Source: Myxocyprinus asiaticus
Lineage: Eukaryota; Chordata; Actinopteri; Cypriniformes; Catostomidae
Length of the DNA stretch: 64,000 bases
Assembly (NCBI RefSeq): GCF_019703515.2
Contig: NC_059388.1
Coordinates: 1,687,501 to 1,751,500, forward strand
Direction of reading: 5' to 3'
The notes below the pieces were generated by a model. The model was given only the letters and a program-made list of their open reading frames with translations. It was not told the DNA's origin and made no database searches. The translations under genes and the position numbers were made by a program. Below are positions 47,355 through 60,271 of this stretch, one piece after another. Positions within the stretch are counted from its first letter, which is position 1; each line of letters starts with the position of its first letter.

Positions 47355-47920
47355 ACACTGAAGAAAATGATTAGTAAGATTTACTATTGATTTAGTATAT
47401 AATTGTAAGTGAAATCTACATAACTTCATAACATAATATTGATTACAGTGAGTGAGTCAATTGAACTTAAACATTTCAGTTAATACAGTAACTTTTACTT
47501 ACAAATCGAATGGATTTTTTCATATGCTTCAGATAACGTCAGACTTCACAAAACAAGAAGTTGCCAAACAAAATCTACCAAAAAAATAAAATAAAAATGG
47601 TGTACATAAACTAGGAACACCTAGCTAGTAACACCAGCTTTGAAAAGTTAAGTAAAATTTACGCATTTCATTTACCAGTGAAATGTACTTAAATTGGCTT
47701 TAGGATTGATACACAATGACGCATTGATAACTAACAATCATAAATAATATTTACTTATAAGCTAGAGCATTTATTTTTACATGCTTGAATTGAGCACAAA
47801 TGTAGAATTTACTTAACATGTTCAAGTTCATGCTTAAACCAACTTATTCAACGTAGAAGTATTTAATCTTTTGTGCTATATTTACTTCACTGCAAAATAA
47901 CTTCTTTCAGTGATTCATAT
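47355..47920. mobile_element. MITE-like element in intron
   Basis: Left CACTGAAGAAAATGATTAG and right ATAACTTCTTTCAGTG are partly inverted. The interior is AT-rich, non-coding, with repeated 'AAATTTACTTA' phrases typical of fish hAT MITEs. Class not certain. Confidence 0.42.
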
Positions 47921-48018
47921 AGTGATAAAACATTATATAGTTTCTGAGGACTCTTGTTTGCCCATAAGCGACTCTTTGTGTGTGCTTAGTGTAGTACTGT
48001 GAGTTTGTGTTGTTGTAC

Positions 48019-48240
48019 CTGTGAACGGCTGATGCTCTGTCCAACGGGTGTTTGGAGGTTGATCGGGGACGTCTGAAGCGTCTCAGAACTCAGCGCCTTT
48101 TGTCCGTTAATGTGTGCCGTCACCATGGAAACGGGAGTCTTCGCCGGCACCACAGAGATGGCAATGTTCTGGCTGGGCTGCTTGATGAGGCAGAGGGGTT
48201 TGGCGGTCGTTCCCACAGGACAACTTCTAACGGCGAGCTT
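48019..48240 (-). CDS. phf21b: phf21b exon a (74 codons, phase 0-0)
   Basis: The exon lies between acceptor AG (48241-48242) and donor GT (48017-48018) and is open throughout. It contains ISVVPAKTPVSMVTAHINGQ and SPINLQTPVGQ, which match the family segment with an 'MVTAINSQKA...NLQT' pattern. The 222-bp length is a multiple of three and both borders are phase 0, so skipping it would keep the frame. It joins to the exon at 22097-22189 across the largest intron in the window. The segment is low-complexity, probably disordered, and has no catalytic residues. A plus-strand open frame here is only its shadow. Confidence 0.88.
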
Positions 48241-49515
48241 CTGTCACACAAAACAAACACACGTTATTAACCCCGAAACTGCAGATAACCTAAAGGGCTT
48301 TGTTTGGATTACAACTTTTGTTTTGATTCTTCATCTTTTCACAAACATGCTAATTATTGCCATTCATGACTCCTACACAAGAATTAGATGAAATATATAA
48401 AAAAAATCACAATTTCAACATGCACTTATATACCAGTTTGTGTTGTAATTTTCCATGGGAAATAATACAGAATATGAACAAACTATTTTTTAAACAGAAA
48501 GTAGAACAGTATTCACTGTAATGTTTTGAAGGAATAGTTCACCCAAAAAGTGTACGACTTTCTGACCCTATTTTGAAGTTTAACAGCCCCAGTCCTCATT
48601 TACCTTCATTATATGGAAAACAGTGGTCAGGATCTTTTTCCAAAATCCACCTTTTGTGATCAACGGAAGAAAACAAGTTATTTACGGGTTTGGAAGGACA
48701 TAAGGGTGAGTAAATGAGCATTTTCGATCCTGAGTAAATCTTACTGAGTATTCTTTCAATCAAAGTGTCTTGCATGGACTCAAGTCTAGTAGAATATAAA
48801 GTCTGAATGTGCAGTTATGGTTCCACACACAGTATCCAGAAGAAAAAGCCCTTAACTGCTCAGATCAGCACAGTTCACACTATAACGGCTCTGAATATTT
48901 CATAGTCCAATCCACTGGCCCGCTCTCATTTCACAACAGCTTTTATGGTTTTCTGATGACTGTGAGGACTGGGGGCAGGGACAGAGAGAGAGACAGGTCT
49001 TTCATATTCAAAGACTGTCTCTCTGTGGAGGAGCATTTTCAATATGTCCTTCATATCTGAGTGTCTACAGTCAATAATCCCTGACGTGCAGATGTGTGAA
49101 GATGTGGCGCTCACATTCATAATGCTTTTTCAGTCCAATACTCAGTTATGATGACTGAAGAATCATCCCTTTATACCCACTCTACTGTGTGATCTGTGCT
49201 GCCATGTGTTTGCGTTGCTCTGACTAAAAACAAGAGATGTGAAAAAGGATGGATTTTTAATTGACTAGCCAGCAGGAATAGTTCTTAAGGAATAGTTTAT
49301 CAAAAATTGACATTACGAGTCAATTATTATGACAGAATTTTCATTTCTGGTTGAACCATTCCTTTATGGAAGTTCTGTATAATTGCACTGGTTTACTTGC
49401 ATTTCTTAAGGCCTTGAAACATACACTAAGCGACCCTTCAAGCTATGCAAACTCAATATTATGTGTTGTTGCATTCCGAAATGTGTCAGAACTTAATCTT
49501 CCTGTGCAAGTTAGT
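48241..49515. other. Upstream intron or flank, nothing recognised
   Basis: Sequence 5' of the first visible phf21b exon. No AG/GT-bounded coding block of the PHF21 N-terminus (coiled coil) found on the minus strand. No promoter or CpG island seen. Confidence 0.45.
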
Positions 49516-49893
49516 TTTAGGCAGTGTTGGGTAAGTTATTCACTACAAATGACCAATTACTTGTCTAAAATTGTAATCACTTACTAACTTTACTGAGTAC
49601 TTCATTACAATTACTTTTAGGTCACTTTCAAAACTCCTTTCTGGAAAAGTTTTTTCACCCAAGTAATTCAAAATAATGTCTACATTTCCACATTTTTCTC
49701 CCTTACATTGACACGTCCGGGAACACATGACCTACAGATGTACAGTACATATTAACATAATTTTTTTTAAAGGTTTTCTACATAAATAATATTATTTTTG
49801 AAATATGTAACCCAAGTAATGTACTTAAATGTAATTAACTTAATTAAAAGTCGTTTTAGGATTTGTACCAAAAGTAATTAGATTACAGTAACT
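49516..49893. repeat. MITE-like element, copy 2
   Basis: Starts GCAGTGTTGGGTAAGTTA and shares a long AT-rich core (ACATAAATAATATTATTT, GTAACCCAAGTAATGTACTT) with 20860-21175. Ends in TTACAGTAACTAG without the full inverted terminus. Non-coding. Confidence 0.6.
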
Positions 49894-52439
49894 AGGCTCA
49901 CTGATTTTTTTTCTTTGAAATTCAATATCTTCAGTGTCCTTCCAGCAGTCATCTATTGTTTGCTGGGAAGGGAACCTAATGCCTTCACTGTAATCTTTAA
50001 GCAATTTGGATTGCTGCTCATCGCTTCTCTCTGTCGTCTTGTCAGTCAGCGCAAGTAAGAAATGTGTTTAAGCTGAAAGGATCCATTTCTTGTATACCAC
50101 GTGAAAATGTAAACAAGGTGTTTTGCTTGCTGCACTTTAAATGTTCATTTTCCCACGCTAACTTAGGTAAATCAAACATTGCAGGTCACATTTAAACAGC
50201 TCAGACAAATAGACTGCACTTCTTATAGTACAAGCACTTAAATGTGATATGTGGGAACTGTATTTAAAATTTTAGCTTTCACTGTTGTGAATTGTGTGTT
50301 AAAATGGGTAGCTGACATGAAATTTCAAGCACTGACAAGTCGTATCATTATTATACATGTAATATGACACCATATGGATAGAACAGGGTACATGGAATTT
50401 CTACATTAAAAAAAGAAGCTAAAATGTGGTTAAAATCCTTAAAAATGAAAAATGTAATTAAACATACACTGACACAATAAGCCTATATCATGAAACTAAA
50501 CTGACAAAGTTTCCCAAATAACTGAAACTAAACTAAATAATCATTTTAAATTGGAACTTGAATAATCTTGATAGGTAGCTAAGTGAATTAGAACACATTC
50601 AGTTTAATAGCATAGACATTTGCAGGTAAATATCGGTTTGTTATCACCACAGCAATGCGCAAGAACTATGTTTTAAATGCGTTGGCAGAGCATTCATCTT
50701 TCTGTCCTAAAGGGGTTGTTCACACACAACGCGTTCTTGAAAAAAACTCATTGAAAAGAACGCAGGTGTCAAAAGATGCATTTTCAAAAGCGGAACTATT
50801 TTTAACTTGACATGCAACGCTCGTTACGAGCAGCCCTGAAAATGTTGCGAACAAGAGAACTTATTACAAAAATACTGCATTGATGGCTGAATTTAGAGAC
50901 ACGTGTTCTTAGAAGGTTCTCTAACATTAACTGTTAATACATTAACACACATCACGCTAAAAGCTTAGCTCGCTATTTAGCTCTAAAAAATTATCTAGAT
51001 AAACTCACTAGTCAACCTCACTACTTCATTGGTTGACACTCCTGAGCCATCCCTACAGCAAATGTAAAGCCACAAAAACATTTAGATTGAAGTCAGTGCT
51101 GCAGTGAAGGAAACGCAGGTCAAGCTCAAACCATCACAATGACCTGTGACACACACATGCTGAGAGGTGCATTCATAGAGGGTGAGGGGTGGAGGTTTGG
51201 AGGTTTAAAAAGAGGGAACAGTGAGTTGAGAGGGTGGAGGGGTGCAGCTGATCTCCACGGAAACTACATTCCCACTTTGTGTGAAAATCCACTCAAATCA
51301 GCATGTGGAACAAGGACGCTAATGTAGTAGAATCACTCCAGGGTGCACTCACTTTCTCTGCCCATCTCTCTATCTCATTTTTTCTCATTCTTTAACATTT
51401 TTTAGTACTGTAAAAGGGGTTGAAAAAAAAATAAATGTAGCACAAAATTCACAATAGTACTATAAAAGCCATTTTGTCATCACTTTTGGTGTGAATAGTT
51501 TTGATGTAGCGTGGCAATCAGTTCATCAATAAAATCAATAATAACTGATAATAAAAATAACCAACAACAAATTGTATTGATTAGTTTGATGTGTGCAGTT
51601 GCTACTGGAACCCTGTATATAAGATATATTCTATATTGTTTAAACTGTTATGTATTCAAATTCATGCATGTTTTTTCCATTTCACAAAACAGCTTATCTT
51701 AACAGCGAGTTGCGTTGCAAGTTATTTGTGTGGAAAATCTTTTAAAATGTACATCTGCTATTCAAGTTCTTTTGTCACGTCACTTGGTGTGAATAGTTTT
51801 AGTGTTGGTTTGGTGTTGACAATATGTGTCGCTCTTCAACGGTGAATGAACCTTGATCCAGAGAAAGAGCACTGGTGCATCAGAAGTCATTTTAAACTGC
51901 AAGCACTATTGGTGGAAATGGGGCAAATATTTGTATTCATTAATTCTCTCATAATGCATGCAGTGAGCTGTTTCACTTGATCAATGAAATCCCATTCAGA
52001 TGAAGACGCTGCTGATTGTTTCAAAGATCACTCAATGCACAACACCCCCCCCCCAACCACACACACACGTTCACATGCACACATACACACACGTTTGTTT
52101 CCTGATTACATGTTAATGAATGCAATGTTTTTTTTAACGAAAGCGCATTTTCAAACAATGTTTACATTTGCGTTGAAGTATTTCATGTGAAAATAAAAGC
52201 TTCATGGTACTTTTCAGTGTTACTTTGAATTTACTTTGAAACTACTTTTTGTGTAGCTTGACAAACAGCGAAGTCATTCATCAAGTAGTTATAGTAGCTA
52301 TACACTGGCGCTATTTAGGGGAGTGGTGTCTTTTTCAATATATAACTATGTGATTTACACTAAACACAACCAATAAAGCAAAAACAAAAATTATACAAAT
52401 CCTACAAACAGTGGTAAACAGCAGCATTTAACTATTCTA
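49894..52439. other. Non-coding stretch, minor repeats
   Basis: GGTTGTTCACACACAACGCG at about 50714 looks like a transposon terminus without a partner. A short duplication (GGTGTGAATAGTTTT) occurs near 51490 and 51787. No gene or exon recognised. Confidence 0.4.
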
Positions 52440-53120
52440 CACTGCCTAGCCAAAAAATAAAAGTTGCTGTTTGGATTTAAATAAGCAGATACTTAAGAGC
52501 CTATGACTGGATCATTATTGCAGTGATTAATATGTTTCAGCTTCAATTCTTTTAACCTGCATCAAGCAAAGAAAATGGATATTGCTGAAATCACTGGAAC
52601 TTTCCAATTCATTATTAAAACCTGGAATGATAGTGGTGAACCGTCAGTTTTGCAGAAGAAATCTGGTCAAAAAAAAATCTTGAATGATCGTGATCAGAGA
52701 TCACTAAAACGCTTGAAGTCACATCATAAAAAAATCAACACTAGAACTCATGGCTGTGTTTAATAGTGAAAGTAAGAGCATTTCCACACGCACTATGCAA
52801 CGAGAACTTACAGGATTGGGACTAAACAGCTGTGTGGCCACAGGAAAGCCACTTGTTAGTGAGGCTAATAGGAAAACATGACTTCTGTTTGCTAGGTTGG
52901 TCAGGTCGAGGCTCAGCAACATTATGTAGCAATAAAATGAAGTCAGCTGACTACCTGAATGTACTGAATGACCAGGTAAGTCTTGAAAGTCTTTGGGATG
53001 TGCTGGAGAAGACTTCACGAAGTGGTTCGACTCTCCCGTCATCAATACAAGAATTAATGCAACTCTGGACGGAAATAAATGTTGTGAAATTGCATGAGGT
53101 TGTCGAAACAATGCCATGAC
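52440..53120 (+). pseudogene. Tc1-like transposon, internally deleted
   Basis: Starts after TA at 52438-52439 with CACTGCCTAGCCAAAAAATA. Plus-strand pieces MDIAEITGTFQFIIKTWNDS and YLNVLNDQ joined to [12 protein letters not shown] match the Tc1 at 7838-8955. The deletion between LNDQ and ESLWDV removes the FQDDNA-type catalytic segment, and the stretch before it is also shortened. The right ITR is not recognisable near 53120. Confidence 0.8.
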
Positions 53121-53324
53121 ATATAAACTGAAGTTGACTTTGTTGGTCAAATGAGCAACATCAGATCCTGAGGCCAATTCTGACATGGGTCTGTTACTCA
53201 TCTCAAACCATCCATTAAATATGTTTACAATGTTGGACCTAATATTTGAAACACAAAGACTGAATACACTGAATTTATTATTATTATTTTGAACAATGTG
53301 TTAGTATCAGTCTAGTGTCTTATG

Positions 53325-53391
53325 GTGTGTGTGTGTGTGTGTGTGTTATGAGAGGCAGGTGGTGGTGTGTGGGTTCTTTTTGGACTGAGGA

Positions 53392-53427
<36 letters not shown>
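53325..53427. repeat. Two (TG)n microsatellites
   Basis: TG tracts at 53325-53345 and 53393-53427 separated by about 47 bp. Confidence 0.92.
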
Positions 53428-53429
<2 letters not shown>

Positions 53430-54255
53430 GTGTGTGGCATATGGACTCTATAACAAAAGTCCTGAGACAGATGTAAACACAAAGAGTATCAGTGTGTACC
53501 GCCTCACCATAGCAGATGCTGTTCAACCAACACACACGCACACTACTTAGCTATCGAAATAAAGACATACTATAGACTTTTTTATTATCCAACTAATTTG
53601 AATCAGTGGTTGTCCTGACTCATGTGGTGCCCTGGGCAAGATCAGACTCGAGCCGACGAGCCACCCCCTACCCCACTCCACAACTAAATGTAGACATTAA
53701 AGGAAGAAATATTTGCATTTATACTATATACAACTCATAAAAGACATTTATATTAATTTGAAAACACTGATAAACATGTGACTTCAAGTGAATGCAATTG
53801 AATTGGTGAAACATTTATTTAAACTGGTTCATTTACATGAAAAAACTGATTCACTAAAATGATTCAATGGTAAATCGTTTGTTTTAACCAGTTCACTTAT
53901 TTGAACCATCTCAATGAACCAATTCACATGAATGTTTGGACCATCTCCGTTTGATCGGCTGCTGTGTGTGTAAAACAATGTGACAAAAAAGGTACACCAT
54001 TCCTTGTTGGAAAAAGTTGCTCATTGCAATTAAAAATGTTTTATTGATTCAAAAATACACAACAGAGAAAAACACAACACATACATATCAAATCAACATT
54101 TAACCCCCACTAATATCTCTCCCCAATCACCAACCTCACCCTGACCCCCAACGAACACCCCTGTGGTCACATATAATAATACATACACACACACACACAC
54201 AAAAATACAAATAAATAAATAAATAAATAAAATATAATAAACATACTTAATTAAA

Positions 54256-55470
54256 CTAGACTTCTCTCTCCCCATCCCCTCCCAGAAAGTCCCCCAAAAA
54301 CGGTAAATAATAACCCCATTTCCTAACATACAAGTCCCCAAACCCCAGCATTCTACTTGCCACCTCCTCGAAAGCTGCCACCATCCCCATCTCCACAAAC
54401 CACTCTGGAAATGATGGCACTACGTCCGACTTCCAAAACCTTAAAATAATTTGTCTGTCAATCATGATACTGGTCAGAACCCAATTTTTTATGTTTATCC
54501 CCAAAATTTATGACCGCCCCATCGCCCAAAATATAAGTAAAGGAAAATTTGAGTGCCCAAAACATCACACAAACAACTCTGAAACTTCAACCAAAATTCT
54601 TGGATCTTAACACACCCCCAAAAGACATGGGTTATGTCTCCATCTTCTGATTGGCATCACCAGCAGGTGGGTGTGTCTTTAAGACCAAATCTAGAGGCGG
54701 TCCAATAGAATCTATGTAAAATCTTGAATTGCATAAGGTGAACCCTTGCATTTCTAGATGCAGACTTGATGTTTTTTAGAATTCTAGCCCACACTCCCTC
54801 CTCCAATAGCAAATTTAAATCTTTCTCCCATAACCTCTTGAGAGAAGTTGAAGCTCTGTCCCCCAGATTCTGAATTAGTAGGGAGTAATGCACTGATGCC
54901 TCATGACCTTTTCCAAAAGCAGTAATCACCTCTCCCAGAGTATCTACTCTATCTCCCAAAAACAATACAGAGCAGGTGGTGCAGCTGTAAATACCTAAAG
55001 AACTGAGATCTGGGAATCCCAAAATGTTGAACCAAATTTTCAAAAGATCTCAACACTCCACTCTCATACAGGTCACCGAGTGTATTAACCTTCAAGATCT
55101 ATAAAAAAGCCCTGATCATCAGCGTTATGTGCGTAAATATTAGCCAAAATCAACCTTTGCCCCTGAATTTTAGCTAAAACAATAATGACTCTTCCAAATG
55201 TATCTTTAATCTGTTTGAGACATTTAAATTGTAGATGTTTACTTATATGTAATGACTCCCCTGCTCTTACTCGAGCCAGCACTAAAGAGAACATGTCCAT
55301 CCCATATCTTTTTCAGCTTCCTGCGGGGAAAGATGCATTTCTTGAAAAAACACTATATCATATTTCTTATGTTTAAGAAAAGAAATAACCTTCCTTCTTT
55401 TTAGGTGGTGCCCCAACCCATTCACAATCCACGTGGAGAGAGACAATCCACTCATATTAACATCTGACAT
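54256..55470 (-). pseudogene. L1 ORF2 remnant: endonuclease start fused to C-terminus
   Basis: 55470-55282 reads MSGLSLSTWIVNGLGHHLKR...IVFFQEMHLS, the start of an APE endonuclease: Asn of NVNG is in IVNG and Glu of QEMHL is present. 55300-55085 continues ISKHLQFKCLKQI and LILANIYAHNADDQGFF. After the deletion, 55043-54657 has ASTSLKRLWEKDLNLLLEEG, RVHLMQFKILHRFYWTASR and TPTCW, the cysteine-containing C-terminal region. 54504-54256 ends the protein (RQIILRFWKSDVVPSFPEW). No polymerase motifs remain. Confidence 0.85.
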
Positions 55471-56159
55471 TTTGACATATTAGAAAAAATAGATTGTGTG
55501 TCAAAAACAAAATTATAAAGACCACATTCCAACATTAGAGCAACAAACAAACCCCGAACTTCCCCCAGAACAAAAAAAAAAAAAACAGATAAAAGAAAAA
55601 TGTGTGCATTAACCCCACGCATGACAGTGCCAACTGGCGTCCATCCCTCTAAACTCAAACAGTCCATGTAGAGCCCCCGTGACAATTTTGCCGTCGGATT
55701 GCTCAAGTGTTTCTATAAAAATTTTGTGAGACAGAATTACACAACAGAAAATAATCTATAAAACAAACTCCAGCCAATATGAGGCATAAGCACAAAGAAC
55801 ATGTAGAATCATCCACGGAACTGTCCAGAAGGTTAGTTCCTCCACAAAACAAACTCCAGCCGCTAGCGGAACCAGCACAACAACAACAACAAAAAAGGCG
55901 TTCAGTTTCCTCGGACAGTCAAACAAATGTTCAGTGAGTCAGGTCCACTCGGCTGTATCAAGAGCATCACACAATAACTTACTCAGTCATTGACTTTATG
56001 AAGGACATCACTTGCTGTGGGCATGTAAATATTTTGCTGCCATCCTTAGCATCTATTCTCAATTTGGCCAGGAACATCAGTGCAAAAGCGACCTTCCGTT
56101 GATGTAAGAGTTTCTTGCATTCCTTGAATCGATCACGTTTCTCTCGTCAAATTCACAAA

Positions 56160-56837
56160 TTCTGGGAACAAGAAAATGTTGTGGTTTTTCTAAGAAAGCC
56201 TTCCTTTACTCCTCACCTCGCGTAACACGAGATCTTTATCGGATGATCTCAGAAATTTGGCCAGAAATGATCGGGGCCTGTCTCCCTCAGCGGATCTCCG
56301 AGCCGGAACTCTGTGAGCTCACTCGATTTCCAGTTTATGGCCTGTTATGTCAAGCAGACTCGGTAAAAGCTCGTCTAGGAATTTCACCATAACTCGGCCT
56401 TCTTCATTCTCAGGAATTCCAACAATTCGGATGTTGTTTCACCGATTACAATTCTCCATATCTTCCAACTTTTCCCAAACACGTTCCAAGTCCACCTTGG
56501 TCGCTAGCAGATTAGCAGCTAATTCCCTCTCCGATGACTCCAGATAATTGATCTGTTTCTTGACATCCCCCATTCTTGTAATCAACTCAGAGAATTTCGT
56601 CTCCATGGTGGTGATTGATCGATGTATTACAGTAGGATCCTCCAAGTCAGCAACGACCTTCGCCAGCATTGCTGACATGCTCGACAGTTGACGCTGAATC
56701 TCTCCCGCCGCACTGTCCAAACTGAGTCCCTGGTCTGTGGCCCTGTCAGGGGTGTCAGCTTGAGCACGTAAGTGTCTTTTAATGTCTCCAGAGCCTGAGG
56801 ATTTCGAATTCTTTGACATATTGTCTTCATAGAACAT
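56160..56837 (-). pseudogene. L1 ORF1 (RNA-binding protein), nonsense codon
   Basis: The ATG at 56835-56837 (or MSKNSKSSGSG at 56817-56819) opens 132 codons rich in heptad-like repeats: LSSMSAMLAKVVADL and YLESSERELAANLLATKV, a coiled coil. The frame stops at TGA in ENCNR-stop-NNIRIVGIPEN, where L1 ORF1 proteins have Arg in R-R-N-N-I-R-I. After the stop, the RRM-like part (VMVKFLDELLPSL, AHRVPAR, PRSFLAKFLRSSDKDLVLRE) can be followed with further breaks. Such proteins trimerise and bind LINE RNA. Confidence 0.82.
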
Positions 56838-57125
56838 TTATGGAACAGAGTGTATCGAATCTCACCGGTTTATGACACAAAAAGTATTAAAAACTAGCAA
56901 AGTGCGCAGAACTCGCCGTTCACACATCCTACCCTCGCATTGTGCCACATCTGATTTCAGAAAAATTAGCTCATTATTGGAAAGGTTACACTATTGTGAA
57001 CATAATTAAACTACCGTCACTACTCTATAATATAACTAAATAGGTAACGTTTTTCCAGACATACTTTGATGTTGGCTTGAAAAAGCCTGGCCTGAAAGTT
57101 TAAAATAAAAGTTTAAAATAGATTA

Positions 57126-57170
57126 TAGACAGACAGACAGACAGATAGATAGATAGATAGATAGATAGAT
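57126..57170. repeat. (AGAC)n(AGAT)n tract
   Basis: Tetranucleotide tract abutting the 3' end of the minus-strand Tx1-like LINE. Confidence 0.92.
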
Positions 57171-58998
57171 TTTTGGAAGTTATCGAATAGCTACATGCTG
57201 GGTCAAGTCAAGCACACTTTCCATCTACTTGAATATCTATATTTAAGTCCACCTATAAACACTTGATCAGAAAACTCCTCCTCAAATCTCTGAAACCAAG
57301 AATTGAGTAGTTTAAATAGACCAATTAATCTTTGACATTTTAAAAACAAATGCTCCAATTCCTCATCTTGCTGACAAAACCTACAATCCCCACCCAATAC
57401 TGTACTCAGGTGTACCACATGCCTGTCTGTAGCTATTGCCCCACTGGATAATCCTCCACTCTAGATCAGCTTTTCAGCAATGGATATTTTGAAAATTCCT
57501 GCTCGTCTCCCTTGTCCTTCAGATGTCCTCTTACAATGGATTTCCTGTAGCTACTTGGTAAAACAGCAAAGATCTCATCCATCAACTTTCAAGTAAGACA
57601 CACTGAACGTAGTCCTTTCACCACTTTAAGGGCCTCCACGAATCTCCATCCATTCTAACCTAAGAGATGCCCCAACTTTGTGACACCATTCCTCAGAAGT
57701 CTGTATGATAGGATTATAAAATAAAGGTTCCTCAAAAGCCCAATCCCCTTGTTTTCTACTTTAAAAATAATCTTTCAGGCTTGTATCACTCACCTATAAA
57801 ATGGTGTAAGCTCAGACAAACTCACCTCACCAATTTTTAATAAAAACAGATGTTTATTAAGTCCAAGGCCTCCTGCTCTCTGCAGAATTACACATGCAGT
57901 TTGTGTCCATGCCAAATCTTTGTGGTAGACCACTTTCGGTGCCGCTTGTAATCTAAAGGCTCGGATGTGGCTTTTAATGTCTACCAGACCTTGACCTCCT
58001 TCTTGAACTGGTAGAAAAGTGTTGGAGCCCGTATCCAGGGCTGTCCTCCCAAAAAAGTCTACAATTGTTCTCTGTATCTTACAAATCAGTTCATCAGGTT
58101 GTTCCATGACGATTACCCTGTGCCACAAAGTAGAAGCAGCCAGATTGTTCACCACCAGAACTCTGCCTCTGTTTGACAATTGTGGTAACAGCTAATACCA
58201 TAGACAATTGGGCTAACACTTTCTAGCATTCCCTCCCAATTTTTGTTTGAAATTGATCATTTTCCACAAAAAACAAACAAAAAAAACAACTAACACTTTT
58301 AACCCCTCCCTTCCCCATCTCAAACCACCTGAAAGCTGTGAGGGGCCAGTTCCATTCCATTGTCCAACACTAAACTCTTTTTTCCCCAGTTAATTTAGGC
58401 TGTGAAAGCTTTTTCATATTGCTTAATACTTGCATTTAAAACGGCTCTTCAGAAATAAAAACGGTTCTATTACCAGTATATGCTGATAACTACATTTTAA
58501 AATATTTAAAATCCAGCCCTGACAGTGGACAACCCTGTTTAATAGCTCTTGAAAAAGGTATTGGAATACTTAGTCGTCCACCCACTTTGACCATAACAAA
58601 TACATAATTATACAGTAATCTAATAAAAGATATACATTTATCACCAAATCCAAAACTTTCTAACAGATTAAAAAGATAATAATGATCAACCCTGTCAAAT
58701 TCTTTCACTTGATCTATTGAAAGAACATCCAGGTTAAAACCATTAAGATGACCAAAGTCAATAACATCACGTCTTAAAAAAAGATTGTCCATGATTGACC
58801 TTTCTAGAATGCAATGTCTAGTCCCTCTGAATCAACAAACTTAAATAACATTTAAGTCTGTTTGCCAAGCATTTTGACAGTATTTTATAGTCCACACAAA
58901 GCAAAGAGTCTGGCCTCCAGTTTTTTTAAAGAATCCAAGATCACCTCTTTTTGGTAGTAAGGAAAGAACTGCACTCCAAAAATTAGGCATTCAAGATT
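57171..58998 (-). pseudogene. Tx1/L1-like LINE ORF2: RT and C-terminus (3' portion)
   Basis: 58792-58490 reads MDNLFLRRDVIDFGHLNGFN, SIDQVKEFDRVDHYYLFN (RT first Asp region) and AIKQGCPLSGLDFKYFKM, then breaks. 58179-57790 reads RGRVLVVNNLAASTLWHRV, EEL-type EGGQGLVDIKSHIRAFRLQA and GGLGLNKHLFLLKIG. 57418-57203 has CRFCQQDEELEHLFLKCQRL, the C-terminal Cys/His motif. This block order is typical of fish Tx1-like L1 elements. The 5' part continues at 60272 beyond a hAT insertion. Confidence 0.85.
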
Positions 58999-60271
58999 AG
59001 TGGTGCACTGATCAGGAAATTTGAGGCTGATACCGATCTCCGATTTTTTTTAACACTAAGATCGGCTGATACCATTTATTTTAAAAGTGCCCTTTGCCAC
59101 ACTTTTGCAATACATACAACAATACTGTAGTTAACATGAACTTAATGTTAGTTACAGCATATACTATTACATTTTTAAAATCAAAAGTTGTATTAGTTAA
59201 CATTAGCTAATGCACTATAAAATAACAAGAACTAACAATGAACAATTGTTATTTTATTAACATTACAGTAATAAAGGCTGTAAAAATATGTCATTCATTG
59301 TTTGTTCATGATACTAACTAATGTTAACGAATGGAACCTTTTTATAAAATTACCAAAATTACATTAAAATTTCACATTAATTGTGAATTGCTAACATTTA
59401 TTTGTTTTGAAACAGTTAGGAATAGTTCTGTTGTCAATATCAAAAGGTCTTTGTGACATACTATTAAGCAGTAAAAACCATGAGAGCATCACACACAGAA
59501 AAGATACGTTCAAAAATAAGAAAAATATATCTATTACAAGCTCTAAAACTGCTCCAGTGAGAAATAATTAATATCTATGATTTGTTTACTGTCTTTAGCA
59601 TTTTTGCTCTAACACAAATCACTAATTATGTAATTGATGTGATTAGTGGTTATGTGACCAACATTAATCTGATTTAAACTTGGAAAGTCACAGAATAGTG
59701 CTGAGATGAGTTACTGATGAGATATTGAGAGCACCTGGAGAGCACGCATGTTTGATTGACACTGCGAGCGAGCATATTGAAGGGAGTAAAGCTGAAAGTG
59801 CTCATGATCGCTCAAACAGTCTCTATCGCTCAACATGTCTGATTGTCACGACACGTAACATCACGTACACTCAGATTTGTATACACACGTTTATTTGTTG
59901 TTTAATTCGTTTTATACCTGTTTGCACTGCAGTCTCTTTATCCTCTCCATGCTCACAGTGCAGCGAGTCAGAATTACTACCGTAATGACTCTAGAAAATG
60001 GGCAACTTAACATTCATACACGTGTAATTCTTACACATTTTAAAAAACAAACCTACATATTCATCTGAATAACAGCATGCCTGAAAGTTTAAATTCGCGA
60101 ATACTTAGAATTGCCAACAATTCATCCTCCAGAGGCCACACTGTTATGCATCAAGGGCTGAGAAAGCGCTCAGTGTATGTGTGATTCCCTGCATGGAATC
60201 GGCCCTGATTCTAGGCACGATTGGCCGATCTGCGATCACAGACTTAAGACTGATCGATCGGTGCACCCCTA
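58999..60271. mobile_element. hAT-like element inserted in the Tx1-like LINE
   Basis: The left end TAGTGGTGCACTGATCAGG is mirrored by GATCGATCGGTGCACCCCTA at the right. Flanks TTCAAGAT and TTCAAGTT match at 7 of 8 positions, the duplication length expected for hAT. Interior about 1.27 kb, AT-rich, without transposase. LINE ORF2 sequence resumes on both sides. Confidence 0.8.

Larger units (their letters stand above)
54026..56950 (-). mobile_element. L1-type LINE (Swimmer-like), internally deleted
   Basis: Minus-strand order: ORF1 with coiled coil (56837 to about 56160), ORF2 endonuclease start (55470-55085), ORF2 C-terminus (55043-54256), then a 3' end with AATAAA and an A-rich stretch near 54030. 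ORF2 jumps from the endonuclease (FFIDLEG) to a C-terminal segment (SGVLRSFENLVQHFG-type) at about 55075, so the whole reverse transcriptase is missing. Several stops are present. Confidence 0.87.
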
